The position numbers and the translations under genes are program-made. Positions 5,624 to 14,814 of a stretch of 16,268 nt of DNA are shown here, piece by piece. The stretch comes from Zhenhengia stercoravium. GTDB taxonomy: Bacteria > Bacillota > Clostridia > Lachnospirales > Cellulosilyticaceae. Under the pieces are notes generated by a model, which was given only the letters and a program-made list of their open reading frames with translations, did not search any database and was not told the DNA's origin. Position 1 is the first letter of the stretch. Each line of letters starts with the position of its first letter. The stretch spans positions 1-16,268 of the forward strand of contig JAHLFD010000095.1 of NCBI GenBank assembly GCA_018883975.1, in the 5' to 3' direction.

Positions 5624-6846
5624 TTTTTTGTAATACTTTTGGCACATAAATACCCCATAGAAAAAGCAGCCTGTATATTATAACCACCTGTATCTCCATC
5701 AATATCTAGTACTTCTCCAGCAAAATAAAGACCTTTTTGTTTACGACTCTCCATAGTTGTAGGATTAACTTCTTTAAGCGTAATACCACCTGCTGTAACC
5801 ATAGCTGAGTTCATGCCACCTGTTCCTGATAAATTAAATTCACATTTAGTAAGTTTTGAAACTAAATCTTCTCTCTCTTTCTTTGAAAGGCGTGCACAAC
5901 TTTGTTCAGGTAACACTCCTATAGATTCACAAACAACTTCACAAAAACTTCTTGGTAAATCATAATTCTTAAGATAATTTACCACAGATTCCTTACCACG
6001 TACTGGAATTTCCTCAGCAAAACGCTTTCTAGCTTCTTCGTAGCTTAAAGGATAAAGATAATTAACAGTAATTTGATCACCTGGTACAATCCATCTAGTG
6101 GCATCAAGAATAACCGGACCTGATAACCCCTTATGTGTAAAGAGTAAGCTTCCTATACGCTCTGTAATCTTCTTTTTCTCATGCCACAGTGTAATTTGAG
6201 CATTTTTAAAGGATATCCCTGATAACTCACAAAAGTTTCTTTCATGTGTCGTTACATAAGTTAACGCTGGTCTAGGTTCTACAATAGTATGCCCCAAACT
6301 ACTTGCTAGAACATAACCATCTCCTGTACAGCCGAGATGAGGAAAAGATTTGCCCCCAGTAGCAATAATAACATTATCGCTAAAGTAGCGATCTCCAGCC
6401 TCTGTTTCTAAAGTGAAAATACCATCATACACTTTAATCATTTTAACTGTTTGATTATATTTAATTAAAACATTATGCTTTTTACATGATTGAAGTAAAG
6501 CACCTCTTATATCTGCACTTTTATGACTTTTAGGAAAAACCTTATTATTTTCTTCTCTTACATAGGTTGCAACACCTTCATTTTCAAAGAAGCGAATAGT
6601 ATCTTCATTCGTAAAAGTCAATAAAGCTTTTTTAATAAATTTACCATGCTCACCATAACGATCAAAGAAATCTGTAACTGAGCCACTATGTGTAAAGTTG
6701 CACTGTGCACCTCCTGAAACAAGCAATTTTCTGCCTGCTTCCTGATTCTTCTCAAGAACAAGTACTTTTTGATTCTGTTTCCCTAGCTCCTGTGCAGCAA
6801 ATAGCCCTGCTGGACCTGCACCAATAATGATTGTATGATAATGCAT
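5614..6846 (-). CDS. HI0933/BaiN-like FAD-dependent oxidoreductase (410 aa)
   Basis: A flavoprotein of the HI0933 (YhiN/BaiN) family. An N-terminal dinucleotide fold binds FAD (IIIGAGPAGL, glycines at 9, 11 and 14; acidic Glu32 at the end of the second strand). It is followed by the family motif EKNQEAGRKLLVSGGAQCNF (32-51), the ATGGKSFPHLGCTGDGY region, the inserted domain with FTHKGLSGPVILDATRW, and the C-terminal FAD motif GLYFAGEVLDIDGDTGGYNI. The length is normal. The physiological substrate of most members is unknown; BaiN has been linked to bile-acid reduction, but that cannot be transferred here. ATG 6846 has AAGGAGG at 6-7 nt. It is a single-gene unit with its own promoter and terminator. 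Confidence 0.92.
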   Translation of the reverse strand: MHYHTIIIGAGPAGLFAAQELGKQNQKVLVLEKNQEAGRKLLVSGGAQCNFTHSGSVTDFFDRYGEHGKFIKKALLTFTNEDTIRFFENEGVATYVREENNKVFPKSHKSADIRGALLQSCKKHNVLIKYNQTVKMIKVYDGIFTLETEAGDRYFSDNVIIATGGKSFPHLGCTGDGYVLASSLGHTIVEPRPALTYVTTHERNFCELSGISFKNAQITLWHEKKKITERIGSLLFTHKGLSGPVILDATRWIVPGDQITVNYLYPLSYEEARKRFAEEIPVRGKESVVNYLKNYDLPRSFCEVVCESIGVLPEQSCARLSKKEREDLVSKLTKCEFNLSGTGGMNSAMVTAGGITLKEVNPTTMESRKQKGLYFAGEVLDIDGDTGGYNIQAAFSMGYLCAKSITKNKK

Positions 6847-6877
6847 AGTAACCTCCTTATAAATCAGTAACTTTTAT

Positions 6878-6906
6878 ATGATAGCAAGATTGTTCTAGAA
6901 TTGCAA
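6878..6906 (-). promoter_or_regulatory. Sigma-A-type promoter of the flavoprotein gene
   Basis: On the minus strand, TTGCAA (6901-6906) and TATCAT (6878-6883) are exactly 17 bp apart, about 32 bp upstream of the start codon and just downstream of the pgsA terminator. Confidence 0.7.
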
Positions 6907-6918
6907 CTTATATTTTTG

Positions 6919-6946
6919 TAAAAAAATCCAGGCTCATGCCTGGATT
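6919..6946 (-). terminator. Intrinsic terminator closing the dapG-pgsA block
   Basis: Perfect 9-bp stem AATCCAGGC (6925-6933) with GCCTGGATT (6938-6946), 4-nt loop, followed on the minus strand by T residues. It lies 19 bp after the pgsA stop. Confidence 0.9.
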
Positions 6947-6965
6947 CTAAAATAGGTTCTTCTTA

Positions 6966-7526
6966 TTATTGCTCTTTGAAAACTTGCTTATTCTGCCATA
7001 GGTATTGAATACCTGAAATAATAGTTAAAACTAATGCAACATAAGCAAGAATTAGCCCTAAATATTGCCATACTATATGTGAAACAGGTGTTAAATAAAC
7101 AATAATCATGAGCATTTGTATAGTTGTCTTCCATTTACCTAGTGGATTGGCTGCAATAACAACCTGATTATTCGCTGCTAAAAGTCGTATACCTGATACA
7201 GCAAATTCTCTTAATAAAATAACAACAACAATCCATGCTGGTAAAACGCCTGCAGGTAATACATGTGATAAATCTACAAGTGCAATCATTGCTGCTGTTA
7301 CAAGCATTTTATCTGCTAAAGGATCCATAAACTTTCCTAGATTTGTAACCAGTTTATATTTTCTAGCTAAATAACCATCTAAAAAATCTGTCAAACTCGC
7401 AATAACAAAAATAGCAAGTGCAATCCATAGTGTTGTTTCTAAAGGAAGCCATGAATTCCATATAACACCCATAAATACAAATACTAGAAGAACTCTCCCT
7501 ACAGTTAATTGATTAGCAATATTCAT
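6966..7526 (-). CDS. pgsA: CDP-diacylglycerol--glycerol-3-phosphate 3-phosphatidyltransferase (186 aa)
   Basis: Makes phosphatidylglycerolphosphate from CDP-diacylglycerol and glycerol-3-phosphate, the committed step to phosphatidylglycerol and cardiolipin, in the cytoplasmic membrane. The CDP-alcohol phosphotransferase signature is complete: D50-G51-x2-A54-R55-x8-G64-x3-D68-x3-D72, within DFLDGYLARKYKLVTNLGKF. Several hydrophobic helices surround it and the length is typical. ATG 7526 has GGGGAT about 9 nt upstream, a modest ribosome site that suggests reliance on the upstream gene. It is the last gene of the block, 29 bp after rimO; a rimO-pgsA pairing downstream of ftsK is common in Clostridia. 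Confidence 0.96.
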   Translation of the reverse strand: MNIANQLTVGRVLLVFVFMGVIWNSWLPLETTLWIALAIFVIASLTDFLDGYLARKYKLVTNLGKFMDPLADKMLVTAAMIALVDLSHVLPAGVLPAWIVVVILLREFAVSGIRLLAANNQVVIAANPLGKWKTTIQMLMIIVYLTPVSHIVWQYLGLILAYVALVLTIISGIQYLWQNKQVFKEQ

Positions 7527-7555
7527 ACCTTATATCCCCATTTCCTAAATAGCGC

Positions 7556-8890
7556 TTATACTAATTCCCCTATAAGGTCATAGTCGCTTGCACCTGTAAT
7601 TTTAACATCTACATAATCACCTGAAATTAATTCACCTTCATATTGAACGAATACTTGTCCATCGATATCTGGTGCATCTTGGTAAGTACGCGCAAGATAA
7701 ACTGGCTCATTTGCAAGTTTACCTTCAATAAGTACACGCATTGTACGACCAATTTTCTCATGTGTTAAGGCTTCTGAAATATCATGTTGCATGCTCATAA
7801 TGATTTCTTTACGCTGCATTTTAACTTCTTCATCAATTTGATCTTTAAGTCTTGCTGCAGGTGTACCTTCTTCTTGTGAATAAGTAAATACACCTAAACG
7901 ATCAAAACGCATTTCTTTTACAAAGTTGCAAAGTACTTCAAAGTCCTCTTCTGTCTCACCTGGGAATCCTACAATAAGTGTTGTACGAATTGCAATACCT
8001 GGCACTTCAGCTCTTAATTTATTCATTTTTTCAATAAGCTCAGCATGTGTACTCTTTCTTGCCATGCGTTTAAGCACTGGGTCTGCCGCATGTTGAATTG
8101 GAATATCTAAATACTTACATACTTTATCATTTGTCTTAATTTCTTCAATAAGTTCATCAGTGATATTTTCTGGATAGCAATAAAGAATACGAATCCACTC
8201 AATACCCTCTACACTTGAGAGCTCTCTTAATAGAGTAACAAGTGTAATATCACCTTCAAGGTCTGTTCCATATAATGTTGTATCTTGTGCAACTAAAATA
8301 AGTTCACTTACACCATCTTTTGCTAATTTTTCAGCTTCTTTTTTAAGCTGTTCAAGTGGCCTACTTCTATATTTACCACGTAATGATGGGATAATACAAT
8401 AAGTACATTTGTTATCGCAGCCTTCTGCTATTTTCATATAAGCGAAGTATCCTGCTGTTGTTAAGATACGAGGCATATTTTCTAAGTGCTCGCGGTCAAT
8501 CGTATCAAATTTAGAAACTCTCACACCTTTAGCTTCTAAAGCTTCTGTTACTGTTTCTACAATTTTATCATAAGAAGTTGTTCCAACTACAGCATCTACT
8601 TCTGGCATCTCTTCTAAAATTTCTTCTTTATAGCGTTGTGCCATACATCCTGTTACAATAAGTGCTTTACACTTACCAATTTCTTTATATTTAGCAACTT
8701 CTAAAATCTGCTCAATACTTTCTCTTTTAGCATCTTCAATAAAACAGCATGTGTTTACTACGAGAACCTCTGCCTCAGATTCATCTCCTATAAGTGTAAA
8801 GCCTGCTTCATGTAAAAGGCCTAACATATGTTCGCTGTCTACTAAGTTTTTGTCACATCCTAAGGATACAAAGGCTATTGTATTTGTCAA
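7556..8890 (-). CDS. rimO: Ribosomal protein S12 methylthiotransferase (444 aa, TTG start)
   Basis: A radical-SAM enzyme that adds a methylthio group to the conserved aspartate of ribosomal protein S12. The N-terminal UPF0004 domain has Cys12 (SLGCDKNLVDSE, which favours RimO over the tRNA enzyme MiaB), Cys48 and Cys82 for the auxiliary cluster. The radical-SAM motif CDNKCTYC holds Cys158, Cys162 and Cys165. A TRAM domain follows from about residue 380. Length and motifs are complete. The start is TTG at 8890, with AAGGAG about 7-8 nt upstream; the first motif begins at residue 8, leaving no room for a later start. It lies 14 bp after folD and 29 bp before pgsA. Confidence 0.96.
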   Translation of the reverse strand: MTNTIAFVSLGCDKNLVDSEHMLGLLHEAGFTLIGDESEAEVLVVNTCCFIEDAKRESIEQILEVAKYKEIGKCKALIVTGCMAQRYKEEILEEMPEVDAVVGTTSYDKIVETVTEALEAKGVRVSKFDTIDREHLENMPRILTTAGYFAYMKIAEGCDNKCTYCIIPSLRGKYRSRPLEQLKKEAEKLAKDGVSELILVAQDTTLYGTDLEGDITLVTLLRELSSVEGIEWIRILYCYPENITDELIEEIKTNDKVCKYLDIPIQHAADPVLKRMARKSTHAELIEKMNKLRAEVPGIAIRTTLIVGFPGETEEDFEVLCNFVKEMRFDRLGVFTYSQEEGTPAARLKDQIDEEVKMQRKEIIMSMQHDISEALTHEKIGRTMRVLIEGKLANEPVYLARTYQDAPDIDGQVFVQYEGELISGDYVDVKITGASDYDLIGELV

Positions 8891-8904
8891 AATAATTCTC
8901 CTTC

Positions 8905-9747
8905 CTAATGTGTTGCTGCAAGTACACAGTTGTACATCAGCATAGCAATGGTCATAGGTCCTACACCTTTAGGTACTGGTGTAATCAGACTCGCTATACC
9001 TTGAGCAGAATCAAAATCTACATCTCCACAAAGTTTGCCATTTTCATCTCTGTTCATTCCAACATCTATAACAACGGCCCCTTCTTTGAGCATATGTCCT
9101 TTAACAAATTTTGCTTTTCCAACTGCAACTACAACCACATCAGCTTGTTTAATTTCTTCTTCTAGATTTGTCGTCTTTGAATGACATATAGTTACTGTAG
9201 CATTTTCTCGTAATAAAAGCAAACTAATTGGTTTGCCGACGATATTACTTCTTCCTACTACAACACACTTTTTACCTTCTAAAGCTACCTCATAACGTCT
9301 TAAAAGTTCTATAATTCCTGCTGGCGTACAGCTTATAAAACCTGGAGCACCTACTAAAAGCGCTCCAGCATTTTCTATATGGAAACCATCAACGTCTTTA
9401 TCAGGTGCAATGGCTTTAATAACTTTTTGCTCATCCATATGTCTTGGAAGTGGCATTTGAACAAGAATGCCATGAACTTTTTCATCTTGATTTAAAGTAT
9501 CTATGAGTTCAAGCAAACTATCTTCGCTTGTATTTTCAGGGAGTTCATATGAAAAAGATTTAATCCCTACGTATTCACAAGCTTTTTTCTTATTACCTAC
9601 ATAAACTTTTGAAGCACTGTTATCTCCAACTAAGACAACTGCAAGCCCAGGCGTAATTCCCTTTTCTTTAAGGCCTTCTACTTGCTTTTTAAGATCATCT
9701 TTAATTTCAGATGCAATCATTGCTCCATCAATAATTTTAGTTTCCAT
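8905..9747 (-). CDS. folD: Bifunctional methylene-THF dehydrogenase / methenyl-THF cyclohydrolase (280 aa)
   Basis: Interconverts 5,10-methylene-, 5,10-methenyl- and 10-formyl-tetrahydrofolate in the cytoplasm using NAD(P)+. Active-site Tyr49 and Lys53 are in SKVYVGNKKKAC; the substrate loop VQMPLPRH, the DKDVDGFH segment and the nucleotide-binding GRSNIVGKPISLLLL follow, ending in the C-terminal TPVPKGVGPMTIAML. The length is standard. ATG 9747 has GGGGAG about 7 nt upstream. It directly follows fhs (20-bp gap), so the two consecutive steps of the folate one-carbon branch are made together: formate to formyl-THF by Fhs, then to methylene-THF by FolD. Confidence 0.97.
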   Translation of the reverse strand: METKIIDGAMIASEIKDDLKKQVEGLKEKGITPGLAVVLVGDNSASKVYVGNKKKACEYVGIKSFSYELPENTSEDSLLELIDTLNQDEKVHGILVQMPLPRHMDEQKVIKAIAPDKDVDGFHIENAGALLVGAPGFISCTPAGIIELLRRYEVALEGKKCVVVGRSNIVGKPISLLLLRENATVTICHSKTTNLEEEIKQADVVVVAVGKAKFVKGHMLKEGAVVIDVGMNRDENGKLCGDVDFDSAQGIASLITPVPKGVGPMTIAMLMYNCVLAATH

Positions 9748-9767
9748 ATACTCTCCCCTTTTCTTTA

Positions 9768-11441
9768 TTAGAATAAGCCTGTAATTGTGCCTTTTGCATC
9801 AATATCAATGGCTTCCGCTGCAGGTTTTTTAGGTAGACCTGGCATAGTCATAACACTACCTGTAAGGGCTACAATAAATCCTGCTCCTGCTGATATTCTA
9901 ATTTCTCTTATTGTTGTTGTAAAGCCCTCTGGTCTACCTAAAGCTTTTGGATCATCAGAAAGAGAATATTGGTTTTTAGCCATACATACTGGTAAATGGC
10001 TAAGTCCTAAACTATTAATTTTAGCAATAGCTTTTTTAGCATTTGGTTCGATATGAATATCTGCTGCACCATAAATTTCAGTTGCAATTGTGCGGATTTT
10101 TTCTTCAATACTGAGTTCATCTTCATAAAGGTAATGGAAATTACTTGTTTTGTTTTCTAAAACATCCATTACTTTTTCAGCAAGCTGAAGGCCACCTTCA
10201 CCGCCATGCTCCCATACTGTAGCAGGTGCAAAGTCACACCCTAATGCTTCACAGCTTTCTTTTACATAAGCAATCTCTGCATCTGTATCTGTAATGAACT
10301 GATTAAGTGTTACAATAACTGGCACACCGAATTTATGTACGTTCTCGATGTGTTTTTGAAGATTTGCAATACCTTTTGTAAGGGCTTCTACATTTTCTTC
10401 TTTTAAGTCTTCTTTTGCTACACCACCGTTGTATTTAAGTGCACGGATTGTTGTTACAAGGACAACTGCATCTGGCTCTAAACCTGCTTTACGGCATTTA
10501 ATATCGAAGAATTTTTCAGCACCAAGGTCTGCTCCAAATCCTGCTTCTGTTACAACTACATCTCCAAGTTTAAGTGCTAGGTTAGTAGCACGTACACTGT
10601 TACAACCATGTGCAATATTAGCAAATGGGCCTCCATGCATTACAACTGGTGTATTTTCAAGTGTTTGAACAAGGTTTGGTTTAATAGCGTCTTTAAGCAT
10701 AGCTGCCATAGCACCTTGAGCATTTAAATCTCTTGCTGTCACAGGATTTCCTTCATAAGTATAACCAACAATAATGTTTCCAATTCTTTCTTTTAAATCT
10801 ACAAGATCAGTTGCTAAACATAAAATAGCCATAATTTCAGATGCAACTGTAATCATAAAACCATCTTCTCTTGGCACACCATTAAGCACCCCGCCAAGTC
10901 CTACTACAATATCACGAAGTGCACGGTCATTCAGGTCTACACAACGTTTCCATGTTAATGTTCTAGCATCAATATTAAGTGCATTACCTTGGTGAATATG
11001 GTTATCAATCATAGAAGCTAAAAGGTTGTTCGCTACTCCAATAGCATGAATATCACCTGTAAAGTGTAGATTAATATCTTCCATTGGAACAACTTGTGCA
11101 TAGCCACCACCAGCTGCACCACCTTTAATCCCCATACATGGTCCTAAAGAAGGTTCGCGAAGTGCAATAATAGCATTTTGTCCAAGTTTACAAAGTGCTT
11201 GTCCAAGTCCTACAGTAATAGTTGTTTTTCCTTCACCTGCTGGTGTTGGGTTAGTTGCTGTTACAAGAACAAGTTTACCATTCTTTTTATCTTTAACTGT
11301 TTCAAAAAGTTCATGTGTTAATTTTGCTTTGTAATTACCATAAAGCTCCACGCTTTCTTCAGGTATCCCTGCCTTTTTAGCTACCTCCATAATAGGTAAC
11401 ATTTTTGTCTCTTGTGCGATTTGGATGTCTGACTTAATCAT
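9768..11441 (-). CDS. fhs: Formate--tetrahydrofolate ligase (557 aa)
   Basis: ATP-dependent activation of formate on tetrahydrofolate to 10-formyl-THF, used for purine and formyl-methionine synthesis, and in acetogens for the methyl branch of the Wood-Ljungdahl pathway. The P-loop-like TPAGEGKTT (66-74) is followed by the conserved LREPSLGPCMGIKGGAAGGG, and VVLVTTIRALKYNGG and the C-terminal LTGSVMTMPGLPKKPAA are also present; the length is typical. Its ATG (11439-11441) overlaps the ftsK stop as ATGA, and its GGGAGAAG ribosome site lies inside the last ftsK codons, so translation is probably coupled to ftsK. No CO dehydrogenase/acetyl-CoA synthase gene is here, so acetogenesis cannot be inferred. 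Confidence 0.97.
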   Translation of the reverse strand: MIKSDIQIAQETKMLPIMEVAKKAGIPEESVELYGNYKAKLTHELFETVKDKKNGKLVLVTATNPTPAGEGKTTITVGLGQALCKLGQNAIIALREPSLGPCMGIKGGAAGGGYAQVVPMEDINLHFTGDIHAIGVANNLLASMIDNHIHQGNALNIDARTLTWKRCVDLNDRALRDIVVGLGGVLNGVPREDGFMITVASEIMAILCLATDLVDLKERIGNIIVGYTYEGNPVTARDLNAQGAMAAMLKDAIKPNLVQTLENTPVVMHGGPFANIAHGCNSVRATNLALKLGDVVVTEAGFGADLGAEKFFDIKCRKAGLEPDAVVLVTTIRALKYNGGVAKEDLKEENVEALTKGIANLQKHIENVHKFGVPVIVTLNQFITDTDAEIAYVKESCEALGCDFAPATVWEHGGEGGLQLAEKVMDVLENKTSNFHYLYEDELSIEEKIRTIATEIYGAADIHIEPNAKKAIAKINSLGLSHLPVCMAKNQYSLSDDPKALGRPEGFTTTIREIRISAGAGFIVALTGSVMTMPGLPKKPAAEAIDIDAKGTITGLF

Positions 11442-13750
11442 AGTTCTTCTCCCTTACTAAGTTGATTTTGTTGTAACACTTTACGTGGTTTACTCCCTTC
11501 ATCAGGACCTACAATGCCCCTTGCTTCCAACATTTCCATTAGTCTTGATGCTCTATTAAAGCCTATTCTAAAATATCTTTGTAACATAGATATAGAGAGT
11601 TTCTCTTTGCCACTTGCTAATTGAATAGCTTGTGTTAGTAATTCATCTTCACCATCGCCCTCAATGGCAATGGACGGAGCATGGATACTTTCCATGACAG
11701 TTTCTTCATATTGAACTTCACCACTCATTTTAACAGCTTCTACGATCGCTTCTACTTCCTGATCTGAAACAAAGGCTCCTTGAATACGTAAAGGTTTAGA
11801 TTCCCCTATTGGACAGAAAAGCATATCTCCTTTTCCAAGTAGTTTTTCTGCACCATTTGAATCTAAAATGGTTCTTGAGTCAATCCCTGAAGAAACAGCA
11901 AAAGCAAGTCTTGATGGAATATTAGCCTTAATAACCCCTGTAATAACATCTACAGATGGTCTTTGGGTTGCAATAACAAGGTGAATCCCTGCTGCCCTTG
12001 CCATCTGAGCAAGACGACAAATTGCATCCTCTACTTCTTTTGCAGCTGTCATCATAAGGTCTGCAAGCTCGTCTATAATAATGATAATACTTGGCATTTT
12101 AAGATTTTCATCGGTTACTTTATTATTATAACCTTTCATATCTCTTACATTATTATCAGCAAATAGCTGATAACGTTTCGTCATCTCATTAACAGCCCAG
12201 CATAGAGCTCCTGCTGCTTTTTTAGGATCTGTTACAACTGGAATCATAAGATGTGGAATACCATTATACACATTTAATTCTACTACTTTAGGGTCTATCA
12301 TAATCAATTTAACTTCTTTTGGACTTGCTTTATATAAAATACTTGTAATTAAAGTATTGATACAAACACTTTTCCCTGAGCCAGTTGCCCCAGCTATAAG
12401 TATATGTGGCATCTTTCCAATATCAGCTACAATAGGTTTACCTGCAATATCTTTTCCTAATGCAAAAGCAAGTTTAGAAGGAAACGCAGCAAATTGGTCA
12501 GATTCAATCACATCTCTTAAATAAACCATTTCACTTATATCATTAGGCACTTCAATACCTACAGCAGCTTTTCCTGGAATAGGCGCTTCAATACGAATAC
12601 CTGATGCTGCTAAATTTAAAGCGATATCATCCGCTAAATTAACAATTTTACTTACTTTAACACCTTGTTTAGGTTGCAGTTCATATCTGGTTACTGTAGG
12701 CCCTTTATTAATTTGAGTCACCTTAGCTTCTACACCAAAGCTTAAAAGTGTATCTTCTAATTTTTTAGCATTGCTTAATGAAGCACGTGAGCTTGTCTTT
12801 TGAGAAGTACCTTCACCTTTTTTAAGTAATTGAATAGAAGGGAATACGTAAGTATCATCTTGATGTATGGCTACATCTAGTTCTTCCTCTGCTTCAAAAA
12901 CATTCATTTTAGCTGCTACAGGCTGATTTTTTGTATGTGTTTCTTGTGCACCTTGAGATACCTCTACTTCTACAGGAACTTGTTCGTCTAAAACAATAGG
13001 TGGATGTTCATAGAATGTTTCTACTTGCTCACTTGTTACAGCTACTTCTTCAAGAAGTTCCCTAGCAATAAGTTTTTCTTGGTTTATACTTTCCACTTCT
13101 AATTTTTTAGGTCTATGTACTCTTTCCTTACGTTGACTATTAAATTGCATAAAAGCTTCTTTTAAGTGTTCTAAAAACCTTATGCCTATGTCACTTAACC
13201 ATGCAAATATAGGAAATTTAGTAACTGCCAAAATCCATATACCTACTAAAACAACTAGTATAATATAGCTTCCATATAAGCCTAGTAGCGTTAAAAGTAA
13301 TTCTCCTATCAAGGCACCTATTAGGCCACCATTTAAAAATGAAGGTTCTTTGAAAAAATCTAGTCGCCACAAAGTAAAAAATTCATCTTTCCCAAACATC
13401 AGTAAATGACAAAAACTCATTAAGATTAATAGGAATGGAATGCTATACCCTAAAAATTTATAGAGCTCATTGATAGCATTTTTAAGGTAATAGTACCCTA
13501 CTATAATAATAGCAAAAGGTAATAAATATCCTGCCATTCCAAAGCAACCTACAAATAAAGTTTTAATACCTGTACCTATTAATCCTGCTTGATCCGTAAA
13601 AAGACTGACCAGAATTAGTAAGCTTATTCCAATCATACTTATACCAATCATTTCGCTTATTAGGTCTACTCCCATTTTAGAAGTTTTTTTACTTCTAGCC
13701 TGTGTCTTCTTATTTTTTGTACTTTTATTTTTTGTTGTATTTTTTTTCAT
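11438..13750 (-). CDS. DNA translocase of the FtsK/SpoIIIE family (770 aa)
   Basis: A membrane-anchored hexameric ATPase that pumps chromosomal DNA through the division or sporulation septum. A Lys/Thr/Ser-rich basic start (1-26) precedes four or five membrane helices (about 31-180), then a charged linker (200-320). The motor has Walker A GATGSGKS (454-461) and Walker B IIIIIDE (555-561), with TQRPSVDVITG after it. The C-terminal winged-helix gamma domain (about 703-760, SMLQRYFRIGFNRASRLME) reads KOPS/SRS-type orientation sites. ATG 13750 has a GGGG site about 10 nt upstream. The position after tepA and ylzJ matches spoIIIE of B. subtilis, but Clostridia often have only one member, so I leave the symbol open between ftsK and spoIIIE. 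Confidence 0.96.
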   Translation of the reverse strand: MKKNTTKNKSTKNKKTQARSKKTSKMGVDLISEMIGISMIGISLLILVSLFTDQAGLIGTGIKTLFVGCFGMAGYLLPFAIIIVGYYYLKNAINELYKFLGYSIPFLLILMSFCHLLMFGKDEFFTLWRLDFFKEPSFLNGGLIGALIGELLLTLLGLYGSYIILVVLVGIWILAVTKFPIFAWLSDIGIRFLEHLKEAFMQFNSQRKERVHRPKKLEVESINQEKLIARELLEEVAVTSEQVETFYEHPPIVLDEQVPVEVEVSQGAQETHTKNQPVAAKMNVFEAEEELDVAIHQDDTYVFPSIQLLKKGEGTSQKTSSRASLSNAKKLEDTLLSFGVEAKVTQINKGPTVTRYELQPKQGVKVSKIVNLADDIALNLAASGIRIEAPIPGKAAVGIEVPNDISEMVYLRDVIESDQFAAFPSKLAFALGKDIAGKPIVADIGKMPHILIAGATGSGKSVCINTLITSILYKASPKEVKLIMIDPKVVELNVYNGIPHLMIPVVTDPKKAAGALCWAVNEMTKRYQLFADNNVRDMKGYNNKVTDENLKMPSIIIIIDELADLMMTAAKEVEDAICRLAQMARAAGIHLVIATQRPSVDVITGVIKANIPSRLAFAVSSGIDSRTILDSNGAEKLLGKGDMLFCPIGESKPLRIQGAFVSDQEVEAIVEAVKMSGEVQYEETVMESIHAPSIAIEGDGEDELLTQAIQLASGKEKLSISMLQRYFRIGFNRASRLMEMLEARGIVGPDEGSKPRKVLQQNQLSKGEEL

Positions 13751-13804
13751 ATGTAGAAAACCCCTTTATTATTTCACCTCAATCGTTCTTCTGATAATGA
13801 TTTT

Positions 13805-13843
13805 TAAAAGACAATAGACGTATGCATAAAGCATACATCTATT
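13805..13843 (-). terminator. Possible weak terminator between the ylzJ-like gene and ftsK
   Basis: AATAGA-C-GTATGC (13813-13825) pairs with 13831-13843 around a 5-nt loop, with a single C/A mismatch in 13 positions. On the minus strand it is followed by GTCTTTT, only moderately T-rich. It starts 7 bp after the ylzJ-like stop. It may attenuate transcription into ftsK rather than stop it. Confidence 0.45.
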
Positions 13844-13849
13844 ATTATA

Positions 13850-14068
13850 TCATCGAATAATTTTATTGATAAGGTTATTTTGCAATAAAGTTCCTGGTTG
13901 TAAAGTATCAATCAGAAAATCATTTGGATTACTAGAATAAATTCTATCTAATATATAACCATTTTCCGTCTTACAAGCTAACACTTGTAGCCCGTTATAA
14001 TCAAGCATTTCATATTCTGGCGCCTGCTCCTCAGGCATGTAAATAGGCAATATAGAATAGTATGCCAT
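13850..14068 (-). CDS. YlzJ-like protein (72 aa)
   Basis: A small soluble protein resembling B. subtilis YlzJ in length, position and pattern: a Y-S-I-L-P start, a central strand-rich part (NGLQVLACKTENGYILDRIY), then SSNPNDFLIDTLQPG near the end. The function of the family is not known. It begins directly after the tepA stop codon with no spacer, and its ribosome site GAAGGTG lies inside the last tepA codons, so it is probably translated with tepA. The gene order tepA-ylzJ-spoIIIE is the same as in B. subtilis and is the strongest support for the call. Confidence 0.85.
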   Translation of the reverse strand: MAYYSILPIYMPEEQAPEYEMLDYNGLQVLACKTENGYILDRIYSSNPNDFLIDTLQPGTLLQNNLINKIIR

Positions 14069-14812
14069 CTATATTTCACCTTCTTTAGCTACAATCATCT
14101 CATGAAGCTTATGAAGTGCCTCCTTAAGCCCTCCTACTTCATGAATAATTTTTTCTTCTACAGCTTGTTTACCTACAAGAATAGTTCCCATATCTTTAGC
14201 AAGTTTACCTGTATCTAACATAAGTTCCCTAAAACGTTCTGGGGAAATACCTGAATTACTTGAAACAAACTCTACAATGCGTTCTTGCATTTGATCAAAA
14301 TATTCAAAGGTTTGAACGACACCTAATACTGTTCCGTTCATTCTAACAGGATGAATCGTCATGGTTGCACTTGGTGTAATAAATGAATAGTCACTAGATA
14401 CAGCAATAGGCACACCTATAGAATGCGCGCCGCCTAATACTAAGGATACAACAGGTTTCTCAAAAGATGCAATAAGCTCTGCAAGTGCTAGTCCTGCTTC
14501 TACATCTCCTCCTACTGTATTTAAGATAACAAGTAACCCTTTAATTTTAGGGTCATCAGATAAGGCTACAAGTTGCGGAATAATATGTTCGTATTTAGTG
14601 GTTTTATTTTGAGGCGGCATACTTACATGGCCTTCTACTTGACCAATAATAGTAATACAATGTATGCCACTTCCTTCTTCTGCATTTACAGATACTTGTC
14701 CAAACTCTTTAATTTGATTATTTTTTTCATTTTCTGAAGGCATTGGATTTTTTGGTGCCTCTTCCTTGTTAGGATTATCATTATTTTGTACAGATTGTTT
14801 TAAATTAGTCAT
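14069..14812 (-). CDS. tepA: TepA-like ClpP-family serine protease (247 aa)
   Basis: A ClpP-fold protein similar to translocation-enhancing protein TepA of Bacillus, implicated there in protein export and degradation of signal or secretory peptides. A polar, Asn/Glu-rich N-terminus of about 45 residues precedes the protease fold. It has GGDVEAGLAL (101-110), the nucleophile Ser131 in GGAHSIG, and His154 in MTIHPVRMNG; Asp207 is a plausible third member. ATG 14812 is preferred, with GTGAGG about 7 nt upstream; a GTG four codons earlier lies in that ribosome site. The ribosome site is inside a 13-bp stem formed with sequence just after dapG. No signal peptide is evident. Confidence 0.88.
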   Translation of the reverse strand: MTNLKQSVQNNDNPNKEEAPKNPMPSENEKNNQIKEFGQVSVNAEEGSGIHCITIIGQVEGHVSMPPQNKTTKYEHIIPQLVALSDDPKIKGLLVILNTVGGDVEAGLALAELIASFEKPVVSLVLGGAHSIGVPIAVSSDYSFITPSATMTIHPVRMNGTVLGVVQTFEYFDQMQERIVEFVSSNSGISPERFRELMLDTGKLAKDMGTILVGKQAVEEKIIHEVGGLKEALHKLHEMIVAKEGEI

Positions 14813-14814
14813 TT

